This document shows, one piece after another, positions 53,530 through 61,544 of a stretch of 64,000 bases of DNA (positions are counted from its first letter, which is position 1; every line of letters begins with the position of its first letter). The notes under the pieces were generated by a model, which was not told where the DNA came from, did no database searches, and saw nothing but the letters and a program-made list of their open reading frames with translations. The translations under genes and the position numbers were made by a program. Source of the stretch: Brooklawnia sp032229645 (lineage in GTDB: Bacteria; Actinomycetota; Actinomycetes; Propionibacteriales; Propionibacteriaceae); NCBI GenBank assembly GCA_963722295.1, contig CAVRLB010000003.1, positions 62,001-126,000 on the forward strand. Reading direction: 5' to 3'.

Positions 53530-56220
53530 GTGTCAGCTTTCTTGTACCGCATTGGCCGGGCGTGCTTTCGCCAGAAAGGACGCGTGCTAGCGGTCTGGGC
53601 GGCGATACTGGCGCTCTTCGGGGTTCTTGCGTTGACCGTCGGCGGGGAGTTCGATGACAACTTCACGATCCCCGGATCGAATTCCCAGCGTGCTCTCGAG
53701 CAACTCTCCGTCACCTTCCCCGGGGCCGGCGATGCGATGGCCACCATCGTCGTCGGTGCACCACCCGGAACCCGCATCGACGATGAACAGGCCCGCGAGG
53801 CCATGCAGGACTACATCGACTTCCTCGAGACTGTCGACTTCGTCAATGGCGCTCAGCTTCCTTACAGCGATTTCATCAAGGGCCTGATCTCCGATGACGG
53901 TTCGCACGCGTTGGTACAGGTGCAGGTCGAGGGCACCGTTTCGACGTTCACCCACGAGCAGCGGTCGGAACTGACCGATGCAGCGCAGCAGATCACCGAG
54001 TTGCTCCCTGGCTCATCGGTGGCGGTGGGCGGGGACGTCTTTTCGGTTGAGATGCCCGAGATCACCGCAGTTGAGGCACTGGGTGTTGTTGTGGCGCTCA
54101 TTGTGCTGACGGTGCTGCTCGGACTGGTTGCAGCGTTCATGCCGATCGTGTCGGCACTCACCGGAGTGGGCATCGCAGTTTGCCTGGTGCTGATCGGGGC
54201 GGGCATCATCACCGTGAGTTCCACCGCGCTGATCCTGGTCGTGATGCTCTGTCTGGCTGTTGGCATCGACTATTCGCTCTTCATCATTTCCCGGCATCGC
54301 GACCAGTTGCTCCATGGCGTGGGAACCGAGGAGTCGGCGGCCAGAGCGGTGGCGACGAGCGGCTCGGCAGTGGTTTTCGCGGGTCTGACGGTCATCATCG
54401 CGCTGGTCGGCCTGAACTTCGCCGGCGTGCCCTTCTTATCGGTGATGGGTATGTTCACCGCCGTCGGGGTGGCAATCGAGGTGTGCCTGGCACTGACCAT
54501 GCTGCCTGCGCTGCTCGGTCTGCTTGGAGACCGACTGCGTCCGGGCGAGCGCAAGGCGAGGCGACTGGAGAATCGCAGACCAGGACGTGCGTCGAGGATG
54601 TGGGTGAGGGCAGTCACGAAATGGCCGCTGGTCACCGTGCTGGTCGTCGTGGTTGGCTTGGGTGCGTTGGCACTGCCTGCCCGCAATATCGAACTGGCGC
54701 TGCCCAACTCGGGACGCTCAGCGCAAGGGGCTCAGGACCGGATCGCATTCGACCTGGTCACTCAGGAGTTCGGGATCGGCTTCAACGGCCCGTTGGTCAT
54801 CACCGGCACGATCGTGGAGTCGAATGACCCGATGGGTCTGCTCGATGACATGCGCGCAGAGATCGAAGAGATCGACGGCGTCGAGATGGTGGCCGCAGCG
54901 GTGCCGAACGAGAACGCCGACACCGCCATGATCCAGGTAATTCCCACCAGCGGGCCAGATGACCCTGCTACCGCTGAACTGGTGAATGCATTGCGCGCCC
55001 AGCATGATCACTGGCTCGCCGAATACGGCGTGGACACCTCTGTCACCGGGTTGGTCGCGGTGCAGATCGATGTCTCCGACCGGCTCGGTGCAGCGCTGTT
55101 GCCCTTCGGGATCTTCGTGGTAGGGCTGTCGCTGATCTTGCTGATGATGGCGTTCCGCTCGGTGCTGGTGCCGATCAAGGCTGCCCTCGGCTATCTGCTG
55201 TCGGTTCTGGCGGCTTTCGGCGTGGTCACCTTGGTCTTCAATGAGGGGGTCGGGGCATCGCTGATCAACCTCGGCGAGCCGGAGCCGATTATCAGTTTCC
55301 TGCCGATCATTTTGATGGGCATCCTTTTCGGGCTGGCGATGGACTATGAGGTCTTCCTCACCTCACGGATGCGCGAGGAATACGCGCACGGCAACGACAA
55401 CTGGATCGAGGACGGCTTCGTAGGTTCGTCGAAAGTCGTCATCGCAGCCGCCCTGATCATGGTTTCGGTCTTCATCTTCTTCGTGCCGACCGGTATCGGG
55501 CCGATCAAACCGATCGCCCTCAGCCTGGCACTCGGCGTAGCCATCGACGCCTTCCTGGTGCGGATGACGCTTGGACCCGCCTTGATGAAACTCGGGGGAT
55601 CGCGGGTTTGGTGGCTCCCGGGCTGGCTGGAGCGCCGGCTGCCGGTCATTGATGTCGAAGGCGAGGCTCTGGCTCATCAGACCAAGCTGGCTGGCTGGCC
55701 GACCCCCGATGACGATTCGGCGATCTTCGCGCAGCGGCTGCTGGGGGCAAGCGGCGGCCGTGTCTTGTTCGCCAATCTCGACATCCAGTTGGACCGCGGC
55801 GACGTGTTGGTGGTTGAGGGCGATCGGGCCGCCCGGCTTGCGCTGATGTACGGGCTGTCGGGACGGGCGAAGTTCAGCGATGGACAAGTCAAGGTCTTGG
55901 GTCGCGTGCTGCCGGAGGAAGCCGCTGTGGTGCGCGGACATGCGCCGCTGCTGCTCGCCGGGACCAGGAATCCCGCCGCCGAGCTGAAACTGGGAGCCGG
56001 CGGCATCGTCTTCGTCCCGGCACTCGACGAACTACCGGAGGCCACCATCGGCGTGCTGTGCGATGCACTCGCATCGGCGGCCAATGAGACAGAGCATCCG
56101 ACCACCTGGGTGCTGGGCGTGGTGCCCGGCACCGAACGAGACCTACCGCTGCCTGCCGGTCACCGCGTCATGCGGCTGCCCGGCCATCTCGCCACAGTCG
56201 CGCAAGGAGCATCCCGATGA
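53530..56220 (+). CDS. MMPL-family RND transporter with C-terminal ABC-like domain
   Basis: An 896-residue exporter starting at GTG 53530. Two MMPL halves (about 1-330 and 350-690), each with a large outside loop and a helix bundle (ALILVVMLCLAVGIDYSLFIISRHRD; ILFGLAMDYEVFLTSRMREEY) carry the proton-relay aspartates. From residue 700 an unusual cytosolic tail reads like an ABC cassette (GRVLFANLDIQLDRGDVLVVEGD, GQVKVLGRVLPEEAAVV, IVFVPALDELPEATIGVLCDAL) but has GDRAARLAL in place of Walker A, so it cannot bind ATP normally. The stop overlaps the Pip gene (ATGA). Confidence 0.88.
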   Translation: MSAFLYRIGRACFRQKGRVLAVWAAILALFGVLALTVGGEFDDNFTIPGSNSQRALEQLSVTFPGAGDAMATIVVGAPPGTRIDDEQAREAMQDYIDFLETVDFVNGAQLPYSDFIKGLISDDGSHALVQVQVEGTVSTFTHEQRSELTDAAQQITELLPGSSVAVGGDVFSVEMPEITAVEALGVVVALIVLTVLLGLVAAFMPIVSALTGVGIAVCLVLIGAGIITVSSTALILVVMLCLAVGIDYSLFIISRHRDQLLHGVGTEESAARAVATSGSAVVFAGLTVIIALVGLNFAGVPFLSVMGMFTAVGVAIEVCLALTMLPALLGLLGDRLRPGERKARRLENRRPGRASRMWVRAVTKWPLVTVLVVVVGLGALALPARNIELALPNSGRSAQGAQDRIAFDLVTQEFGIGFNGPLVITGTIVESNDPMGLLDDMRAEIEEIDGVEMVAAAVPNENADTAMIQVIPTSGPDDPATAELVNALRAQHDHWLAEYGVDTSVTGLVAVQIDVSDRLGAALLPFGIFVVGLSLILLMMAFRSVLVPIKAALGYLLSVLAAFGVVTLVFNEGVGASLINLGEPEPIISFLPIILMGILFGLAMDYEVFLTSRMREEYAHGNDNWIEDGFVGSSKVVIAAALIMVSVFIFFVPTGIGPIKPIALSLALGVAIDAFLVRMTLGPALMKLGGSRVWWLPGWLERRLPVIDVEGEALAHQTKLAGWPTPDDDSAIFAQRLLGASGGRVLFANLDIQLDRGDVLVVEGDRAARLALMYGLSGRAKFSDGQVKVLGRVLPEEAAVVRGHAPLLLAGTRNPAAELKLGAGGIVFVPALDELPEATIGVLCDALASAANETEHPTTWVLGVVPGTERDLPLPAGHRVMRLPGHLATVAQGASR

Positions 56221-58469
56221 TCATCGAACGAATCAACGCTGCGAAATCAGCGCGGTGGACGACCTGGGTCGGTCTGATCCTGGTGCCGGTGCTCGTGCTC
56301 GGTGGATTGTTGTGGGCCACCTGGAACAGCGACGAGCGGCTCGATACCGTGCGTGCCGCGGTGGTGAACCAGGACGAGGCAGTCGAGCTGGGTGGACAAT
56401 TGGTGCCGATGGGGCGCCAGCTGACCGCTGCGCTGGTTGACTCGGACCGGCTGCAGAACCTGGCCTGGGAGCAGGCGACGCTGGATGGCGCGAAGGCCGG
56501 GTTGAAGACCGGCGAATACGCGGCGATGGTCGTGATCCCGAAGGAGTTCTCGGCTGCGGCGACCTCCTATGCGGGGGATGCAGCACAGGCCCGTAGCGCC
56601 ACGATCCAGGTGGAGACCTCCCCGGTTGCCGGTATCGCGGACGCCACCTTGGGCAAGGTGGTCGCCCAGGAGGCCGCACAGGTGTTGAACCAGACGCTGA
56701 CATCGGGCTATCTCGACCAGATCTACGTCGGTTTCAATGAGATGGGCGACCAGTTCGTCACCATGTCAGACGCTGCCGCGCAGCTTTCGGACGGCGCCAA
56801 TGGGCTCTCGGACGGGGCCGGGCAGCTTTCCGATGGCATCGGCCAGGCTGCCGCGGGTGCCGGAGAACTCGCAAGCGGTGCTTCTCAGGCTGCCACCGGT
56901 GCGCAGCAGTATGCGAGTGGGGTCGGCGAGTATGCGGCCGGAGTAAATGAGTACGCGGCCGGCATCAGCACGCTGGCCTCGCAGGTCCAAGCAATGCCGG
57001 ACGGAATGACCCAGTTGGCCGACGGTGCGAGCCAGCTTTCCGATGGTGTCGGGCAGTATGTCGACGGCATCAACCAGATGGTCAATCCCGTGATCGACGT
57101 GCTCGCCGCCAATCCGGGAGCCGTCGATGCCATTCAACAGATCTCGGGCGACCAAGAGGGGCTCGACGATGCGGTCGCAACGATGCGGCAGGTGCAGGCC
57201 GGCGTCCAACAATTGGAGGCGCTCAATCAGCTGAGCCCAGCAGAGCTGGCGCAGGTGTTCGGGTGCCCGTCCGATCTAGAGGCGGTCGAGGGTGGCTGCG
57301 ACTCCTACTATCAGGCGATCAAGCTGGGTATCGCCAGCGCAAACCAGACCATGGATGACGTGCGTTCGGACGAAAAGCTGGGTCCGGTGATCGAGCAATT
57401 GGACGCATTGCCCGACCAGCTGGCCGCTATCCAGCTGCCCGACGGCGGTATCAACCTGCTCGACACGATGACCGAGTTGCGCGACGGCGGCGAGGCATTG
57501 AAGAGCGGTGCCTCAGAGCTGGCCGGTGGTGTGGGTGAGCTCGCGACCGGCGTGCAGCCGCTCGTCGACGGTGTCAATCAACTGGCGGATGGTGCGAATC
57601 AGCTGAGCTCAGGAGCCGGCCAGCTGGCGGACGGCGCAAACCAGCTCTCCGACGGGATGAGCCAGCTGTCGAGCGGTGTCGGGCAGTTCGCCGACGGCGT
57701 GAACCAGCTCGCGGACGGCGGAACGCAGCTCGCCGACGGGACGACCCAGCTCTCCGATGGAATCGGCCAGTTCGCCGATGGACTCGCCTCCGGCAAGGAT
57801 CAGGTTCCTTCGTTCAGCGACTCGGATCGGCAGCGGCTCTCGGAGGTCGTCTCTTCGCCGGTCGCCACCGGAAATCTGCTCGGTACCGCGACCGTGGGCA
57901 TGGGCTGGGCGACCACGCTGATGGTGCTTGCGCTGTGGGCCGGGGCGATGGCCACATTCATGGTGGTGAAAGCCCTGGGTTCGCAGTTGCGAACCTCGGC
58001 GCGCCCGACCACCTATCTGGTTGCCGAGGCATTGCTGCCCGGGGTGATCGTGGTTGCGATCCAGTCGCTGGCGGTGACGGCCATCGGGCAGGCTGCGCTG
58101 GACTTGCCGTTCGGCAGGCTGATGGGCGTGCTGGGTGTGATGGTGCTGGCCGGGCTCGCCTTCGTGGCGGTCAACCATGCGTTGGTGGCGTGGCTCGGTG
58201 GCGCCGGACGGTTCATCTCGCTCGGGCTGGTGATCGTCGGCCTGGCACCGATGCTCACCAATGCACTGCCCGGCGTATTCGCGACGGCGCGGGCGATCTC
58301 ACCGATGAGCCCGGCCTTGGATGCGATGCGTTCGGTCATCACCCAGTCGAGCGGGACGCCCGCCAGTGTCTTCCTGCTGTTGATGTGGCTGATCCTGGGA
58401 CTTGCCGCAAGCGCGGCAGCGGTGATCAAGCACCGGACGACGACCATCGACGATCTGGTGGACGCCTAG
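56217..58469 (+). CDS. YhgE/Pip-family membrane protein
   Basis: A 750-residue protein with an N-terminal membrane helix (VGLILVPVLVLGGLLWATW), a large outside region and four to five C-terminal helices, as in phage-infection protein (Pip) and YhgE. The outside part has two runs of seven-residue repeats of the type QLSDGAN/QLADGVN (about nine at 182-245 and twelve at 430-525), predicted long coiled or parallel helices. Such proteins often partner MMPL or ABC exporters. It overlaps the MMPL gene by four bases, so both are one TetR-controlled unit. Confidence 0.87.
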   Translation: MIIERINAAKSARWTTWVGLILVPVLVLGGLLWATWNSDERLDTVRAAVVNQDEAVELGGQLVPMGRQLTAALVDSDRLQNLAWEQATLDGAKAGLKTGEYAAMVVIPKEFSAAATSYAGDAAQARSATIQVETSPVAGIADATLGKVVAQEAAQVLNQTLTSGYLDQIYVGFNEMGDQFVTMSDAAAQLSDGANGLSDGAGQLSDGIGQAAAGAGELASGASQAATGAQQYASGVGEYAAGVNEYAAGISTLASQVQAMPDGMTQLADGASQLSDGVGQYVDGINQMVNPVIDVLAANPGAVDAIQQISGDQEGLDDAVATMRQVQAGVQQLEALNQLSPAELAQVFGCPSDLEAVEGGCDSYYQAIKLGIASANQTMDDVRSDEKLGPVIEQLDALPDQLAAIQLPDGGINLLDTMTELRDGGEALKSGASELAGGVGELATGVQPLVDGVNQLADGANQLSSGAGQLADGANQLSDGMSQLSSGVGQFADGVNQLADGGTQLADGTTQLSDGIGQFADGLASGKDQVPSFSDSDRQRLSEVVSSPVATGNLLGTATVGMGWATTLMVLALWAGAMATFMVVKALGSQLRTSARPTTYLVAEALLPGVIVVAIQSLAVTAIGQAALDLPFGRLMGVLGVMVLAGLAFVAVNHALVAWLGGAGRFISLGLVIVGLAPMLTNALPGVFATARAISPMSPALDAMRSVITQSSGTPASVFLLLMWLILGLAASAAAVIKHRTTTIDDLVDA

Positions 58470-58477
58470 AGCCGGCC

Positions 58478-59620
58478 TCAGGCGACCTGGTTGCGTACCG
58501 CCGCAGGCCGGTAGGTGCACAAGGGATCGGCAGCCAGCGGATCGCCGGTAGCCGCGTAGGCGCGCGAACGCGCCCCGCCGCACCAGCTGTTGTATTCGCA
58601 TACTCCGCAGTCGCCGCCGAAGCTTGATGGAGTGCGCAGCGAGTCCATCAGCGGATGGTGCCGGTAGAGCTCCACGAGATCGTCCTGCTTGACGTTGCCG
58701 AGCGGCATCGGGAGGAATCCCGAAGGTGTGACGGTGCCGTTGTGCGAGATGAAGACGATGCCGTTGCCATCGCGGACACCGAAAGCGCGGGCAGCGGGCG
58801 AGGCCGCGATTTGTTCTCGGGTCATTCCGCGCGCTTCCATCGACTGGGCAGTGACCCGGCGGAAATGCAGCGCCTCGGTGGTGCTCAACTGGAAGGGCGC
58901 AACACCGCGAAGCTCATTGAGCCAGGTCAACACCTGCTCTGCCTCGAGCGGAGTGAGCTCTTCCAGCATCTTGCCGCGTCCGGTGTGGATGAGAAAGAAC
59001 AGCGTCCAGCGCTGCATCGGTTTGGTCTTCAGTAGTTCGTAGAGAGCGGGCAGGTCTGGTGCGGTGGCTGCCGTGACCAGCGTGTTGATCTGAACCGGGA
59101 TGTCCAACTCGCCGGCCCAGTCCAGGGCCTGCATGGTCAGGTCGAAGATGCCCGCGACCCGGCGCACACCATCATGCAACTCGGGATTGGAGCCGTCCAG
59201 GCTGAGTGACACCGCTTTGGCTCCGGCCTCCTGCAGCTGGGCGAGGTGCCCGCGGGTCAGATCGGGGGTGACCGCGGGCGACAACGAGACACCGATTCGC
59301 CGGGCGCGAGCCTGGTGCATGAGCTCGATCAGGTCGTCGCGGCGCAGCGGATCACCGCCGGTGAGGATCAGATGGGGCAGCGGATCACCGAAGCCTGCGA
59401 TCTGATCGAGCAGCCGCACTCCCTGCTCAGTGGTCAGCTGGTCGGGCGCGGGACGCTTCCATGCGGTGGCCCGGCAGTGCCGGCAGGCCAGGGCGCAAGC
59501 GATCGTCATCTCCCAGTAGACGGTCATCGGGGCCCGGTCGTAGACCCAGTTCACGGGACGAACCGAACCTATCGGCGCAATCCCCAGGGGATCGGCCGTG
59601 TGGACGTGACCAGCTGACAT
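58478..59620 (-). CDS. Radical SAM/SPASM protein (TIGR04053-like)
   Basis: A 380-residue radical SAM enzyme. The cluster motif is CALACRHC (C-x3-C-x2-C) near residue 40, followed by LILTGGDPLRRDD. The C-terminal SPASM region has CGVCEYNSWCGG and a late Cys (DPLC) for auxiliary clusters. It resembles the heme d1/AhbD-related radical SAM group of Actinobacteria; a part in heme or peptide maturation is possible but unproven. ATG 59620 has AGGAG eight bases upstream; the longer frame is rejected. It ends eight bases from the Pip gene. Confidence 0.88.
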   Translation of the reverse strand: MSAGHVHTADPLGIAPIGSVRPVNWVYDRAPMTVYWEMTIACALACRHCRATAWKRPAPDQLTTEQGVRLLDQIAGFGDPLPHLILTGGDPLRRDDLIELMHQARARRIGVSLSPAVTPDLTRGHLAQLQEAGAKAVSLSLDGSNPELHDGVRRVAGIFDLTMQALDWAGELDIPVQINTLVTAATAPDLPALYELLKTKPMQRWTLFFLIHTGRGKMLEELTPLEAEQVLTWLNELRGVAPFQLSTTEALHFRRVTAQSMEARGMTREQIAASPAARAFGVRDGNGIVFISHNGTVTPSGFLPMPLGNVKQDDLVELYRHHPLMDSLRTPSSFGGDCGVCEYNSWCGGARSRAYAATGDPLAADPLCTYRPAAVRNQVA

Positions 59621-59656
59621 CAAAACTGCTCCTGTTCGTGCGCAAGGCATGGCCCT

Positions 59657-59690
59657 TGAAGGTGATGCGCGTTTGAAGGTGATGCGCGTT
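59657..59690. repeat. 17-bp perfect tandem duplication upstream of the radical SAM gene
   Basis: TGAAGGTGATGCGCGTT occurs twice head to tail (59657-59673 and 59674-59690), 37 bases upstream of the radical SAM start. Two tandem copies suggest a direct-repeat operator or a recent slippage duplication. The rest of the spacer (59621-59916) shows no gene. Confidence 0.65.
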
Positions 59691-59916
59691 CGCTCCCCGT
59701 AAGGATAGGACTGCGGCCTGACCAAGACCACCTCGGGTGAGGTCATGCGTGCCTCGCCTGCTGCACACACGGGCGGCAAAGGGTAACAAAATGCCATCAT
59801 CGAATCAACGATTCGCCCCAAGCTTCCAGAGACTACCCCCAGCCATCTACACTTGAGGCAAGACGGTGATGACCGCGTCGGGTGGTCACCAAGACGAGGC
59901 AGGGAGGGGAGGAAAA

Positions 59917-60288
59917 ATGGCTCTTTCGGAAGAGGAGCAGCGACTCCTGGAGCAGCTTGAAGCATCATTGGCTGCGGACGATCCGAAACTGGCTCAGACC
60001 CTCGGATCATCCAGCACTCCTCGTCAAATACACGGACGTCGAGCGACATTGGCCGGGGCGTTGTTCATATTCGGCCTGGTTCTGCTGGTTGTCGGCATGC
60101 GGACGACCTGGATCATCAGTGTGGCCGGTTTCATCGCCATGCTGGCGGCCACGGTGATCGCCTTGGGCTCGTGGCGCAAGGCGACCGGTCCGAGCGGGCA
60201 ATCCAAGCGAGCGCCTTCAGCGGACTCGGAGCCGTTCATGGGCAAGATGGAGGATCGCTGGCGTCGTCGTCAAGAGGGCGGTCTGTGA
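59917..60288 (+). CDS. DUF3040 membrane protein
   Basis: A 123-residue protein opening MALSEEEQRLLEQLEASLAADDPKLAQTL, the DUF3040 hallmark, followed by two membrane helices (about 45-65 and 66-85) and a basic tail (DRWRRRQEGG). AGGGAGGGGAGGAAAA gives a very strong ribosome binding site, which fixes the start. DUF3040 is an actinobacterial family, often near cell-division or wall genes; role unknown. Confidence 0.88.
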   Translation: MALSEEEQRLLEQLEASLAADDPKLAQTLGSSSTPRQIHGRRATLAGALFIFGLVLLVVGMRTTWIISVAGFIAMLAATVIALGSWRKATGPSGQSKRAPSADSEPFMGKMEDRWRRRQEGGL

Positions 60289-60355
60289 CAATCTGAGCTG
60301 GTCGGGGAGCGAACGCTCCGGCGAGATATCCGCACTGGCGCGGAGATGGTGAGTA

Positions 60356-61513
60356 GTGCGAATGAAGGTAGTGGTTGCGCCGGACTCGTTCAAGGAATCG
60401 ATGACGGCAGCCCAGGCTGCGGCCTCAATGAGCGCAGGCGTGCACACAGTCTTTCCCGATGCCGACTGCGTCGAAATCCCGATGGCCGATGGTGGCGAAG
60501 GGACCGTTGATGCGCTGATTTCCGTACTTGACGGGAGTTGGCACGCCGTTTCGACAGTCGACGCCCTCGGACGTCCAATAGAGGCGGGCTATGGCCTCAC
60601 TCCCGATGGGCTGGTGATCATCGAGGTCGCATCTGCGGTGGGGCTCGGCCAGATCAGCCCGGACCAACGCGACATCCGCCGGGCCAGCTCAATCGGAGTG
60701 GCCGATCTGATCGGTGATGCCTTGGACGCGGGAGCCACCCGATTCATCATCGGTCTCGGTGGCAGCGCCACCACCGACTGCGGAGCCGGCATGCTGGCCG
60801 GGCTGGGTGTCACGTTCCTCGCTGCCGATGGCACCGAATTGACCCCCACCCCGTCCGCGCTGGCCGAACTCGATCATGCCGACCTGAACGGCCTGGACCC
60901 GCGGCTGGCCGACGTGCGCATCGAACTGGCCTGCGATGTCAGTAATCCACTGCTCGGCGAAGATGGTGCCGCCGCCGTTTTCGGGCCGCAGAAGGGCGCG
61001 ACACCCGAAGACGTGGTCTATCTCGACAGGATTCTCGAAAAGGTCGCCGATGCGCTGACCGCGGCCGGAGCGCCAGACGTGCGCGACCATGCCGGAGCCG
61101 GTGCGGCCGGCGGTCTGGGCGCGGGTTTCTTGGCCATCGGTGCCCGGATGAGGCGGGGCGCCGAGGTGGTGGCAGATGCTGCTCGTCTGGCCGAGGCGGT
61201 CGATGGTGCCGACCTCGTGCTGACGGGGGAGGGCGGCGTGGATTTCCAGACGCTGTCGGGCAAGACCCCGGCGGGCGTGGCCGAGGTCGCAGCACGCTTC
61301 GGACTTCCGGTCATCGCCTTCGCGGGGACGATCGGTCGCGGTGCCGACGATCTGGTCGGCAATGGCTTCGAGGCAGTCGTCCCTATTATGCCGGGGCCGG
61401 GAAGCCTTGCGGATGCGCTGGCGAATGGCCCGGAGAACCTCGAACGGGCGGTCGCGACCGCAATGCGGCTGCTCAGACTGGGTGCGTCCAGCGGTCTGGC
61501 AGGGCAGTCATAG
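60356..61513 (+). CDS. Glycerate kinase (GlxK family)
   Basis: A 385-residue kinase that phosphorylates glycerate to 2-phosphoglycerate. Diagnostic segments are VVVAPDSFKESMTA at the N-terminus, PMADGGEGTVDAL, GLGGSATTDCGAGMLAGLG and DLVLTGEGGVDFQTLSGKTPAGVA, giving the phosphate and metal sites. GTG 60356 has GGAG ten bases upstream; ATG 60362 is an alternative. It likely feeds serine, glyoxylate or sugar-acid breakdown products into glycolysis. Confidence 0.93.
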   Translation: MRMKVVVAPDSFKESMTAAQAAASMSAGVHTVFPDADCVEIPMADGGEGTVDALISVLDGSWHAVSTVDALGRPIEAGYGLTPDGLVIIEVASAVGLGQISPDQRDIRRASSIGVADLIGDALDAGATRFIIGLGGSATTDCGAGMLAGLGVTFLAADGTELTPTPSALAELDHADLNGLDPRLADVRIELACDVSNPLLGEDGAAAVFGPQKGATPEDVVYLDRILEKVADALTAAGAPDVRDHAGAGAAGGLGAGFLAIGARMRRGAEVVADAARLAEAVDGADLVLTGEGGVDFQTLSGKTPAGVAEVAARFGLPVIAFAGTIGRGADDLVGNGFEAVVPIMPGPGSLADALANGPENLERAVATAMRLLRLGASSGLAGQS

Positions 61514-61544
61514 CGCCTGAGGTCAGCTGTGGATCTGGGGCGGC

